From contig JAKOVR010000101.1 in assembly GCA_029782025.1 (NCBI GenBank), positions 1 to 41,673 of the forward strand: a DNA stretch of 41,673 bases, in the 5' to 3' direction. The stretch is from Actinomycetes bacterium (lineage in GTDB: Bacteria > Actinomycetota > Acidimicrobiia > Acidimicrobiales > Acidimicrobilacustridaceae). A program made the translations under genes and the position numbers. The first letter of the stretch is position 1; every line of letters begins with the position of its first letter. This document shows, piece by piece, positions 23,322 to 33,000 of the stretch. Below the pieces are notes generated by a model. It was given only the letters and a program-made list of their open reading frames with translations. It was not told the DNA's origin and searched no databases.

Positions 23322-26300
23322 TCAGCGGAAATACCCGAGGGCATCGACGATGACGTGCACTGAACCAGCTGAGTTGTAGACCTGCACGCGACCCGCGTCG
23401 GGGCCCGAGCCGCAGATCAGGGTGACTGCGTTCGGGATTGTGACCCCGGGAGACCAGTTCAGGCTCGACACCAACGGCGACGGTGTTGCTGCACCGCCTG
23501 CCCAGAAGGAAAGGAAAGACGGCGCCGACGTACTGGTGACTGTTGCATTCGCGACGACTGCAGCTGCATCCAACGGGATGTCGGCGATCCCGGTCACGGT
23601 GATGGACCGCGAGGTCGCCGGCCCCCACGGTGTACCGAACGCCCCCACTTGCTCCGGGGGAGGCCGGGAATCGAGAACGCGTGACGGATTCACGGTGAAG
23701 AACTGCTTACCCGAGTTCGCTCGGTAGAACCCGACGACGTCGATGATGACGTGCACGGAGCCCGACGAGTTGTAGACGGTTACCTTCCCGTTGGCGCCGA
23801 CCTTGGCCGTCACCGCGTTCGGGATCGTGGACCCCGCTGACCAGTTCAGGCTCGACACCAACGGCGACGGCTGCGGCTGCCCAGCCGGCCACACCGACAG
23901 GAACGACGGCGCCGATGTGCCAGTCACGGTCACGTTCAGCACCACCGCCTCGGCATCGGCGGGAACGCCCCCGACGCCCGCCACCGTCACCTCACGCGAC
24001 ATCCCCGCACCCCACGGCGTGCCGAACGGCCCAACCTGCTCCGGAGGCGGACGCGAATCGAGGATCCGGGCCGGAGACACTGCGTGGTACCACGAGCCGA
24101 TCGGGCCAGACGGGCAGGAGAGCCGAAGATCCAGATCGAGCCACGCCGGTGCGACAGGAAGCACTCCTGTCTCCACCGAGGACTTCGCCCCGTCGACAGG
24201 ATCAGTACACCCCTGCTTCTGTGCCCGCACCTTGTAGAAGCCGGGCACGACGTCCCACCCGAACTCCCCATCGGTGCCCGTGACCCATGGGTTCACCCGG
24301 TTCGAAGCCGACATCAACGTCGAACCGTCGGCAATCACATCGAACGGTCCGTCCGGACTGTCCGAACGCAGCAGCGTCACGGTGACCCCCTCGATGGGTG
24401 TTCCCCCGGGCGCACGCACCGTCCCCGACGGATCAATGTAGAACTGGAACGGCACCGAAGGGCACCCCTCCACCAGTAGTTCACCCATGATCAACTGTTC
24501 ACCCAGTACCGGGGTGAACGTCGCCACGTAGACACCGGGGATGGGCTCGTTCGAGGGTAGATCGACGGCACGGACCGCCGACTGGAGATGGAACGAGGCG
24601 ACCCTGCCCGGCAAGCAGCCGAGGGCCGATATCGTCGACGAGCGCGACGACGGAACTGAACACCGGCCACCGGTCGAGAGCGTGCAGCTGCCGATCGACA
24701 CCGGCGCCGCCGCTTGCTTGGACAGCACCACGTCCTCGACCGTGTCCGCCCCGACCCCCACGATGCGGACGCCGGGCACGAGGTCTGCTTCAGCCGGGTA
24801 CACCCAGAGGAAGAAGGTACCGACCGGCATCCCCGCAAACGCGTACGAACCATCGGCACCGGTCTCCGTCGTACGCACGAAGTCTCCCATCCGCACGGCC
24901 ACCCTCGCCCCGGCCACCGCAAGCCCCCCTTCCCGCAAGACGACACCGGAGAGCGATCCCGTCGCAGAGGCCGGGAAGTGCACGACGGTCGTCACACCGC
25001 GCTGGAGGACGACCTCTTGGACCCCGAACCCCTGCGCCACGACCTGAACAGCGCCGACCGGAACGTGGAAGTCGGCGCCGGGCACGTTCCCGGGATCGGG
25101 GTACCGCAGGTCGTACTCCTCTCCGGCGTATCCGACGTACCCTGGCGCTTCTCCCCAGCTGATCAGATAGTCCACGGGGACTCCCGCGGCGTTCTCGATA
25201 CGAAGAGTGGGCACGGTCGATGACGGTGGCGCCAGCACGACCACGTGTTCCGAACCGCAGCACCTGTACGTGTGATCGGCCATGACCATACGATTCGCGG
25301 CCCCCACCGAGATGGCCCGGCCCCCTCCACTCTCACCGGCCCTGCTACCAGACCACGCCGGGTCGTGTTGGTCGAAGCTGGCCAGCTCGGTACCGGCGGC
25401 GTCGTACACCCGGTTGGCCGTGATGACGTCCGGGTCGAACGGCGGGCTCCACGACACCCACAGATGGTTCGACGAGTCAAGGGCGACCGTGCTCGATGCC
25501 CGCTGACCGATCGCGTCGCTCACCAGGACCTGTCCCGCGGCATTGACCATCCATTTCCCCCCATGCCCGCGTTCGAACACAGCGGTCTCCGTTCCAGGAA
25601 GGTTCACAGCGACAGCTGCCACGGAGTCGTCGACATACGTCCCCCCTGGTCGGAGGTCGTTGCTCACATCGAAGGCGTGATGAGCGACATGCCGACCATC
25701 GGCACCGAGTCCGATCATCGCGAACCGGTCCACCATGCATTCCCATATCCCGGACCCAGGCCCAATAGCCTCGTACCAGTCGGTACACACCTCACCCCCG
25801 AACCAGATGGTTCCCGCGGTGTCGACCGCCATCTGCCCGTAGCGCTCGAGATGCATCGTCCCGGTCGGATGCATGGCGCAAGCCCCGTCGCACCACGACC
25901 GAACGACCGACGGACTCTGTCCGGCCAGCGGTTCTCCAGCGTCGACGAGCTGGTGGCCCGTTCCGTCCGACGCGTAGAGGTGGAACTGCGTTCCGGCCCC
26001 GGCTTCCTGTACGACGAGCGAGGCGCCAGGAATAGCGCTGGTGAGGTCGATGCCGGTGAGCCCGCTGGGACAGGTGGAGGAGCAGACCCGCCACTCAGCC
26101 AGCAGCAGGGAATCAACACTGAAGTGCTGCACCCAGCCTTGGTCGGTCGCCACGTAGATCGAATCGTCGGGGGCCATTGCGACGTCCTCGGCATTGCCTC
26201 GCATCTGCCCGATCCCGATCGCCGACTCGAGTACCGGAACCTCCACGGGTGACGCGAACGCCGGTGATCCTGTCGCCACACGAGCCGCAGTTGCCGCTCC

Positions 26301-26486
26301 TCCTGAGTCCGCCTGTCGCGCCTCTCCCGACTTCGGATTGACAGCGGTCACGAGCGCGACGGACGACACCACGAGGAAGATGCGGCGAACGACAAGCCTC
26401 GTCCGGCTCGGCGCCCCTCGGGGTTCACGAACCGTTGGGTGGAGATTCGGGTGGCAGGTGCGTTCCGACAATTGACCGATCCTCAT
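23322..26486 (-). CDS. Giant exported protein: propeller-like region, carboxypeptidase-regulatory-like domains, two RILDSR repeats
   Basis: The product of about 1054 residues has a basic N-terminus and membrane segment (VVRRIFLVVSSVALVTAV) that is a long signal peptide or anchor. Residues about 75-430 hold irregular NHL-like strands (DVAMAPDDSIYVATDQG, QMAVDTAGTIWFGGE, STVALDSSNHLWVSW) and several Cys pairs, as expected outside the cell. Residues about 500-580 (GSLSGVVLREGGLAVAGARV ... GADGSYAFAGMPVG) are a carboxypeptidase-regulatory-like fold, with a second near 700-770. Two RILDSRPPPEQVG repeats close the protein, ending HVIVDALGYFR. No catalytic motif is seen. The ATG at 26486 fits the promoter dyad at 26533; a GTG at 26504 is possible but would lie upstream of the expected transcription start. 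Confidence 0.8.
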   Translation of the reverse strand: MRIGQLSERTCHPNLHPTVREPRGAPSRTRLVVRRIFLVVSSVALVTAVNPKSGEARQADSGGAATAARVATGSPAFASPVEVPVLESAIGIGQMRGNAEDVAMAPDDSIYVATDQGWVQHFSVDSLLLAEWRVCSSTCPSGLTGIDLTSAIPGASLVVQEAGAGTQFHLYASDGTGHQLVDAGEPLAGQSPSVVRSWCDGACAMHPTGTMHLERYGQMAVDTAGTIWFGGEVCTDWYEAIGPGSGIWECMVDRFAMIGLGADGRHVAHHAFDVSNDLRPGGTYVDDSVAAVAVNLPGTETAVFERGHGGKWMVNAAGQVLVSDAIGQRASSTVALDSSNHLWVSWSPPFDPDVITANRVYDAAGTELASFDQHDPAWSGSRAGESGGGRAISVGAANRMVMADHTYRCCGSEHVVVLAPPSSTVPTLRIENAAGVPVDYLISWGEAPGYVGYAGEEYDLRYPDPGNVPGADFHVPVGAVQVVAQGFGVQEVVLQRGVTTVVHFPASATGSLSGVVLREGGLAVAGARVAVRMGDFVRTTETGADGSYAFAGMPVGTFFLWVYPAEADLVPGVRIVGVGADTVEDVVLSKQAAAPVSIGSCTLSTGGRCSVPSSRSSTISALGCLPGRVASFHLQSAVRAVDLPSNEPIPGVYVATFTPVLGEQLIMGELLVEGCPSVPFQFYIDPSGTVRAPGGTPIEGVTVTLLRSDSPDGPFDVIADGSTLMSASNRVNPWVTGTDGEFGWDVVPGFYKVRAQKQGCTDPVDGAKSSVETGVLPVAPAWLDLDLRLSCPSGPIGSWYHAVSPARILDSRPPPEQVGPFGTPWGAGMSREVTVAGVGGVPADAEAVVLNVTVTGTSAPSFLSVWPAGQPQPSPLVSSLNWSAGSTIPNAVTAKVGANGKVTVYNSSGSVHVIIDVVGFYRANSGKQFFTVNPSRVLDSRPPPEQVGAFGTPWGPATSRSITVTGIADIPLDAAAVVANATVTSTSAPSFLSFWAGGAATPSPLVSSLNWSPGVTIPNAVTLICGSGPDAGRVQVYNSAGSVHVIVDALGYFR

Positions 26487-26532
26487 CCTCGTCGCCGACC
26501 ACACGATCCGACCACAGTTGCGGATCGAGTTC

Positions 26533-26548
26533 TGTCAACCACTCGACA
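26533..26548 (-). promoter_or_regulatory. TGTCG-N6-TGACA dyad (one mismatch) before the gene ending at 23322
   Basis: On the minus strand this reads TGTCG-AGTGGT-TGACA, followed by GAACTC. It contains a perfect -35-like TTGACA. The downstream TCGGAT lies at the distance of a -10 box if the dyad is centred near -41.5, giving a start near 26499, just before the ATG at 26486. Confidence 0.65.
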
Positions 26549-26612
26549 ATCCGAGCTGCAAAATCGAGGCAGTCGCGGATCGGGCGGGACGACCCGGATT
26601 CTGGCCGGAGAG

Positions 26613-26628
26613 TGTCGGTCAGACGACA
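26613..26628 (+). promoter_or_regulatory. TGTCG-N6-CGACA dyad before the propeller gene starting at 26746
   Basis: Exact dyad TGTCG-GTCAGA-CGACA followed by GACACG. CGTGGTTGGATCG begins 16 nt after the dyad, and its TTGGAT occupies the expected -10 position. Confidence 0.7.
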
Positions 26629-26745
26629 GACACGGGACCGCCGGCGTGGTTGGATCGATCGGTCCCTCGCCTTCACCGAGTGGCGGGCCTCGATCTCGGC
26701 GCCACACCGGTGGGGCGGCCGCTGGCAGGAAGGCCGCAGGATCCG

Positions 26746-29700
26746 ATGATGTCGCGGGTACGAACCGGAAAGAGCCAGGGCCCCCGGTCGGCGGCGCGGA
26801 CGGCCATCCTCTCGATGCTCGTCGTGGTGCTCGGTCCCGCGGCGGCCATCAGCATCGAGGCAGCTTGGCCGACCGGCGCCAGCGCAGCGGTCGCCCAGCC
26901 CACCGTCCGCCATGTCCTCCTCCCAGTCATCGATCCCACCGGTCTCGTCGCCGGTCCTGACGGCAACGTCTGGTTCACGGCCGTCGGGCTCATCGGCCGG
27001 ATCACTCCCGGCGGCACCGTCACCAAGTTCTTCAACGGTCTGATCGCACGGCCGCGTGGGCTCACGATCGGCAGCGACGGGAACCTCTGGTTCATCAATG
27101 GAGTCGGAGCCATCGGGCGGATCACGCCTGCAGGCGTAGCCACCGAGTTCACCAGCAGCGGCATCGTCGGCCCCTTCGCTCTCACACTCGGACCTGACGG
27201 GAACATCTGGTTCACGAACAACGACGACAACTCGATCGGGCGGATCACACCGGCAGGTACCGTGACCAGCTACGGCAGTCCGGCGATCTACCGACCGCAG
27301 GGCATCGTGGCGGGTTCGGACGGCAACCTCTGGTTCACCAACTTCGCCGGCAACTCGATCGGGCGGATCTCGACCTCCGGAACGGTGACCACGTTCACCA
27401 GCCCCAGCCTGAACCGACCCTCATCGATCGCGGCGGGGCCGGACGGCGCGCTCTGGTTCACCAACTACGGCTACATCAACGGGGGCGGTTCCATCGGACG
27501 CATCACGACGTCCGGAACGGTGACGACCTTCAGCAGCCCGAGCGTGGTCCTCCCCAACGACATCTCGCAAGGTCCCGACGGCACGCTTTGGTTCACCGCC
27601 CAAGGGTCGACGCAACGCATCTCTACCGCCGGCTCGTTCCTCGGCGCCCCTCCTCCGTCGCTGATCGCCGGCCCACTCGACTCGAGCGGGAACCGCTGGA
27701 GGTTGGTGGGCACCGTGGCCCAGAGGTTCTCACCAGCGGCAGTGGAGACCGACGTTCCCCTGAGTTCGCTGATCGGCGGCGATCGTCAGATCGCCACCGG
27801 GCCCGATGGCAATCTCTGGATCACGAACACCTACCGGGACTCCATCGGGAGGATCACCCCCGGCGGGGCCTACACCGAGTTCACCGGCCCTACGGTGTCC
27901 CGTCCGCTCGGTATCACCGCGGGCCCCGACGGCAACATGTGGTTCACCAACAGCCGATCCGTGGGCCGCATCACGCCGACAGGAACGATCACTGACGTCG
28001 CCGCCAACGCCGCCGACTTCAGGGACATCGCCGTCGGCCCGGACGGCAACCTCTGGCTCCCGTACTCCTACCTGGGCCAGGACCTGCACACCCACGAGGG
28101 AATCGGCCGCATGAGTCTCGCCGGCGTGTTGACCCGGTTCGATCTTCCCTCCCTCAGCGGCCCGAGCCGAATCGTCGCCGGGCCCGACGGCAACCTCTGG
28201 TTCACGAACCGGACCGACAACTCCATCGGGAGGATCACGCCGACCGGCGCACTCTCCACCTTCACGGACCCGAGCATCGCCGATCCGTACGACATCGCCG
28301 CCGGCCCGGACGGCAACCTGTGGTTCACCAACTACGCCGGCGACTCGATCGGAAGGATCACGCCGGCCGGTGTCGTCTCGAACTTCACCGATCCGTACCT
28401 GACAGGTCCTACCGAGATCACCGCTGGACCTGACGGCAAGATGTGGTTCACGGCCAGCGGGACCACGATGACGATCAGCACCGATGGATCCGTCAACAGC
28501 GTGACCGACCCGACCGGGTTGTACCACGGCGACATCACAACCGGTCCCGACGGCAAGATGTGGTTCGCGGGCGAGGTGTACTCGGGCTCGGATGTCTCGG
28601 TCGGGTCGATCGACACGGGACTGCCCGGTGCTCCTCTGCACGTCACCGCCTCACCCGGCGACGGGGTGGTCGCCGTCTCCTGGGACGCGCCGACCGACCC
28701 GGGCATCGCTCCGATCACCTCCTACGTCGTCACCGCATCTCCCGGTGGCGCGACCTGCACCTGGACCGCGGGGCCGTTGACCTGCCAGGTGGCCGGCCTG
28801 ACCGACGGCACGATCCACACCTTCGTGGTGAGAGCCGTCTCGTCGTTGGGCGCGGGCGTGGGCTCGGCCCCGATCGCCGCCACACCACAAGCAGACACGA
28901 CCTACCACCCGATCGCACCGGTGCGGGTCCAGGATTCCCGCCCAGAGAGCCATCTCGGCAACTACGTGTCGCCATGGGGGCCAGGAACCACCCGAACGGT
29001 GCAGGTGGCCGGCGTATCGGGAATCCCAGCCGATGCCAGGGCCGTGGCGATGAACGTCACCGTCACGAGCACGACGGCGGCGAGCTTCCTCACCATCTGG
29101 CCGACCGGGCGACCGCTGCCGTTGTCCTCCAACCTGAACTGGACGGCCGGCCGAACCATCGCAAACGCCGTCACCACGTCGGTCGGCCAGGGCGGGACCC
29201 TCTCCATCTTCAACCCGGCGGGTTCGGTCGACGTGATCATCGACGTCGTCGGCTACTACACCGACGCCGCCAGCGCACAGGGCGAAGGGCTCGTACCGTT
29301 GGCGCCGGTGCGCATCCAGGATTCGCGGGCCAGCGACCAGTTCGGCCCGTACAGCACGCCCTGGACGGCTGGCACGACGCGACTCGTGCAGGCAGCGGGC
29401 GCGAACGGCATTCCCGCCGACGCTGACGCCGTGGTCCTCAACGCCACGGTGACCAACGCCACGGCCCCGAGCTTCCTGACGATCTACCCGGCCGGTGCCA
29501 CCCAGCCGAACGCGTCGTCGTTGAACTGGACGACGGGGCAGACGCTCGCCAATGCCGTCACCGCCAAGATCGGCGTCGGCGGGCAGATCGCCGTGTTCAA
29601 CCCGTCAGGGTCGGTCGACGTCATCCTCGACGTCGTCGGCTACTTCACCACCGGGACGGGCTCCCACTTCCATCCCCTCGATCCAGTGCGGATCCAGGAT

Positions 29701-30030
29701 TCGCGCGGGAGCGAGCGGGTCGGCCCTTACGGCACACCGTGGGGACCGGGAACGACACGAGCGGTCACCGCCAGCCCGGCCGCCGGCGTGCCGGCCGGTG
29801 CAACGGCTGTGCTCCTGAACGTCACCGTGACCGGCCCCACCGCACCGAGCTTCCTCACCATCTGGCCGGCAGGCCAGCCTCGACCGAACGCGTCGTCCTT
29901 GAACTGGGTCGCCGGTCAGACCCTCGCCAATGCCGTGAACGCGATGGTCGGCGTCGGTGGTCAGATCTCGATCTTCAATCCAAGTGGGACCGTCGAGGTG
30001 ATCGCCGACTCCAACGGCTGGTACGGCTGA
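26746..30030 (+). CDS. Exported double beta-propeller (Vgb/NHL-like) protein with FN3 and three RIQDSR repeats
   Basis: The 1094-residue protein has a signal peptide (ILSMLVVVLGPAAAI ... ASAAVA, about 1-45). Residues about 50-630 hold 14 repeats of about 40 residues built on GPDGNLWFTN ... SIGRITPAGTVTxF, the repeat of virginiamycin B lyase (Vgb)-like propellers; 14 makes two seven-bladed wheels, with blades 7 and 13-14 degenerate. One FN3 domain (APLHVTASPGDG) and three repeats RIQDSR ... SVDVIIDVVGYY follow, ending EVIADSNGWYG. I do not infer antibiotic lyase activity: exported architecture and blade decay suggest binding or scaffolding. The start is ATG ATG at 26746, with AGGA at 26738-26741; the longer open frame upstream contains the promoter dyad. 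It is convergent with the next propeller gene. Confidence 0.85.
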   Translation: MMSRVRTGKSQGPRSAARTAILSMLVVVLGPAAAISIEAAWPTGASAAVAQPTVRHVLLPVIDPTGLVAGPDGNVWFTAVGLIGRITPGGTVTKFFNGLIARPRGLTIGSDGNLWFINGVGAIGRITPAGVATEFTSSGIVGPFALTLGPDGNIWFTNNDDNSIGRITPAGTVTSYGSPAIYRPQGIVAGSDGNLWFTNFAGNSIGRISTSGTVTTFTSPSLNRPSSIAAGPDGALWFTNYGYINGGGSIGRITTSGTVTTFSSPSVVLPNDISQGPDGTLWFTAQGSTQRISTAGSFLGAPPPSLIAGPLDSSGNRWRLVGTVAQRFSPAAVETDVPLSSLIGGDRQIATGPDGNLWITNTYRDSIGRITPGGAYTEFTGPTVSRPLGITAGPDGNMWFTNSRSVGRITPTGTITDVAANAADFRDIAVGPDGNLWLPYSYLGQDLHTHEGIGRMSLAGVLTRFDLPSLSGPSRIVAGPDGNLWFTNRTDNSIGRITPTGALSTFTDPSIADPYDIAAGPDGNLWFTNYAGDSIGRITPAGVVSNFTDPYLTGPTEITAGPDGKMWFTASGTTMTISTDGSVNSVTDPTGLYHGDITTGPDGKMWFAGEVYSGSDVSVGSIDTGLPGAPLHVTASPGDGVVAVSWDAPTDPGIAPITSYVVTASPGGATCTWTAGPLTCQVAGLTDGTIHTFVVRAVSSLGAGVGSAPIAATPQADTTYHPIAPVRVQDSRPESHLGNYVSPWGPGTTRTVQVAGVSGIPADARAVAMNVTVTSTTAASFLTIWPTGRPLPLSSNLNWTAGRTIANAVTTSVGQGGTLSIFNPAGSVDVIIDVVGYYTDAASAQGEGLVPLAPVRIQDSRASDQFGPYSTPWTAGTTRLVQAAGANGIPADADAVVLNATVTNATAPSFLTIYPAGATQPNASSLNWTTGQTLANAVTAKIGVGGQIAVFNPSGSVDVILDVVGYFTTGTGSHFHPLDPVRIQDSRGSERVGPYGTPWGPGTTRAVTASPAAGVPAGATAVLLNVTVTGPTAPSFLTIWPAGQPRPNASSLNWVAGQTLANAVNAMVGVGGQISIFNPSGTVEVIADSNGWYG

Positions 30031-30067
30031 CGACCGTCGGAATGATGGCCACGCCGGCCAGGGCCGG

Positions 30068-33000
30068 TCAGGGCGTGTAGGCCACGACGTCCGCCAACAC
30101 GTCGACGGTCCCCGAGTTGTTGTAGATCGTCACCTGCCCCGCCACGTTGAGCTTCACCAGCACCAGGTTGGGAGCAACCTGCCCCGTGGCCAGGTTCAGG
30201 TTCGACGTCGCCGGCACCTGGCCGGGACCGAGCGGGCCCGGAACCAACGAGAGGAAGCTCGCGGCAGAAGGGTTCACCGACGTCACGTTCATCCACACCG
30301 CCTTCGCCCCTGCCGGGACACCGGCCCGGCCGGCGACCTGCAGCACCCGCGCCGTCGATGGACCGAACGCGCCGGTGAGGCCGGTCTGGTCAGGTCCCGG
30401 TCGCGTGTCGAGGATCCGCTGGGGCGTCACCGATTGGACCATCCCACCGCTGGGCGGAGCGAAGTAGCCGACGACGTCCGCGAGCACGTCCACGGATCCG
30501 GAGTTGTTGAAGATCGTGACCTGACCGGCGGCGGTGAGCTTGACCACCACCAGGTTGGGTCGCACCTCGCCGGCGGCGAGATTGAGACTGGACGTGGCCG
30601 GCACCTGTCCAGGAGCGAGCGTGTCCGGCGTCAGCGACAGGAAGCTCTCCGCCGAAGGGTTCACGGAGGTGACGTTCATCACCACGGCCGTGGCCCCCGC
30701 CGGCACGCCGCCGTTCCCCGTGACCTGGAGCACCCGCGCCTGTACGGGTCCGAACGCGCCAGCCAGCCCGACCTGGTCCGGGCCGGGCCGGGTGTCGAGG
30801 ATCCGGGCTGGCGCGACCGAGGTGAGTGAGTCACCGCCGGCAGTGCCGTCGTCGAGCCATCCGACGACATCGGCGAGCACGTCGACGGTCCCCGAGTTGT
30901 TGTAGATCGACAGCCGTCCGGCACCGTTCAGCTTGGCCATGACCAGGTTCGGTCGAACCGATCCCGGCGTGAGGTTGAGGCTCGAGGTCGCGATCGGGGA
31001 ACCCGAGGCAGGGAGGTCCGGCAAGACGGAGAGGAAGCTGTAGGCCGACGGTCGGACGGCCGTGATGTTGAGGACGACCCCCGTCGCCCCGCTCGGCACC
31101 CCTCCCCGGCCGGCGACCTGGAGCTCGCGGGCCTGGGCCGGGCCGAACGGTCCGGCGAGACCCGTCTGATCCGCACCGGGCCGGGTATCGAGGATCCTCG
31201 CCGGTGGCAACGCATGGAACCGTGGGCCGCCAGCCGGCAGGAGCGGTGTCACCGACGCGGTCGGGGCCGACGGGGTGCCCTGCCCGGCAAGGTTCGCCGC
31301 CCGCACGGTGAAGGTGTAGGCCGTCGAGTTGGTCAAGCCGGACACGACGCACATCGTCGAGGTGGTCGTGGCGCAGGTGGCGCCACCAGGTGACGCGGTC
31401 ACCGAGTAGCCCGTGATCGGGGCTCCCCCGTCCACCGCCGGCGGTGTCCACGAAACCGCTACCGCCGCGTTACCCGCCGACGCCGTGACCCCTGTCGGCG
31501 GCCCCGGGGTGGTGCGAGGCATGGCCGCCACCTTCGGTCGCGACGGCGGGCCTTGACCGACGCTGGACGATGCCCTGACGTCGAACGAGTAGGTGACGCC
31601 GTTGGTCAGGCCCGACACCGTGCAGGAGAGAGCACCGCCCGTGGCGCACGATCCACCGCCCGGCGATGCGGTCACGGTGTACCCGGTGATCGGTGACCCA
31701 CCGTCCGACGACGGCGCCTGCCACGACACGGTCACCTGTCCGTTGCCCGGGCTCCCGACGACGTTGGTCGGCGCTCCCGGAACGCCCGTGCCGATGTGGC
31801 CGATCGAGGGCGTCGCTTCGTCGGTGAACCACACGTTGCCGTCGCTCCCCGGTGCGAGAGAGGTCACCAGCCCGTCGATAGGGAAGTGGGTGACCACACC
31901 AGAGGTGGTCACCCGAACGAGTGCCGACAACACTGCCCAGGGCGGCGACGCCGTCAGCGTCACCTCGTCGGCCACCCAGATGTTGCCGTCGGGACCGACG
32001 ATCATGCCCACCGGCCCCAGGAGCGGGTCGGGCAGCTTCGAAAACACCCCGGCGGTGGTCACACGGACGATCGAACCCGCCGGGGGTGGGTTGGCGCTGC
32101 CGGCGTTGCCGACCCACAGGTTCCCGTCCGGCCCCGCCACGATGGCCGTCGGCCGGTCGAGGGACGGGTCGGCGAGCAACGTCACCGCGCCTGCCGGTGT
32201 CACCTTCCCCAGCCGACTCGTCGCCGCGTTGGACCCCGCGGCGGTGAACCACAGGTTGCCGTCGGGACCAGCTGTGATGTCCGACAGGCCGCTGGCTCCG
32301 CCGGCCGAGAAGTTCGACACCACCCCCGCCGGTGTGATGCGCCCGATCGAGGCGTTGCCGGCGTTGACGAACCACAGGTTGCCGTCAGGCCCGGCGGTGA
32401 TGTCGGTCGGTCTCCCGATGCCGGTGCCGGTGTACTTCGACACGACGCCATTCGTGGTGATCCGTCCGATCGCGTCGTCGTATGGGCTGGCGAACCACAC
32501 GTTGCCATCGGGGCCCGTGACCATGTCGGACGGCGCCAGGATGCGGGCGTCGGTGAAGGCGGTCACGACCCCTGCCGGCGTCACGCGGCTGATCGTGGTC
32601 GCGCTCGAGTTGCCGACCCAGACGTTCCCGTCGGGCCCGAGCGTGCTCGACATGGGGCTGGCGATCTCAGGGACGTCGGAGAACTCCGTGACCACCCCGG
32701 CGGGCGTCACCCGACCGATCCCCTGACCTGCGTCGATGGCAAACCCGGTGCCGATGTCCGTATACCAGACGTTCCCGTCCGGGCCGGTGGCGAGGTCCGA
32801 TGGGAGGGCTATCGAAGGATCGGCGTGCTGCCCGAGGACCCCGCCAGTGGTGATCGTCCCGATGGAGGACGGCGACCAGGGTCCGTCGGAGCGCTCAGCG
32901 AACCACAACTTCCCGTCCGGGCCGTTGACGATGGCCAAGGCGGGAGACGCGACGGCGAAGTCGGTCGTCGTCCCGGCCGGCGTCACCCGCGTGATCGTGA

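Larger units (their letters stand above)
26487..26745. promoter_or_regulatory. Divergent promoter region between two exported-protein genes
   Basis: This 259-nt gap holds no gene. It contains one TGTC(A/G)-N6-CGACA dyad per flanking gene, each oriented towards its own gene, and a GTGG(T/C)(T/C)GGATCG-like block downstream of each. It is less GC-rich than the flanking genes near 26530-26580. Confidence 0.7.

Noticed and set aside
26746..28620. Possible streptogramin resistance (virginiamycin B lyase) gene
   Set aside because: The blades are Vgb-like, but the protein is exported, twice the size and fused to surface repeats; resistance function is not supported.
30051..30067. CCGGCC-AG-GGCCGG as a terminator between convergent propeller genes
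   Set aside because: A 2-nt loop cannot form a stable hairpin; it could be extended only with mismatches, so it is not listed as a feature.
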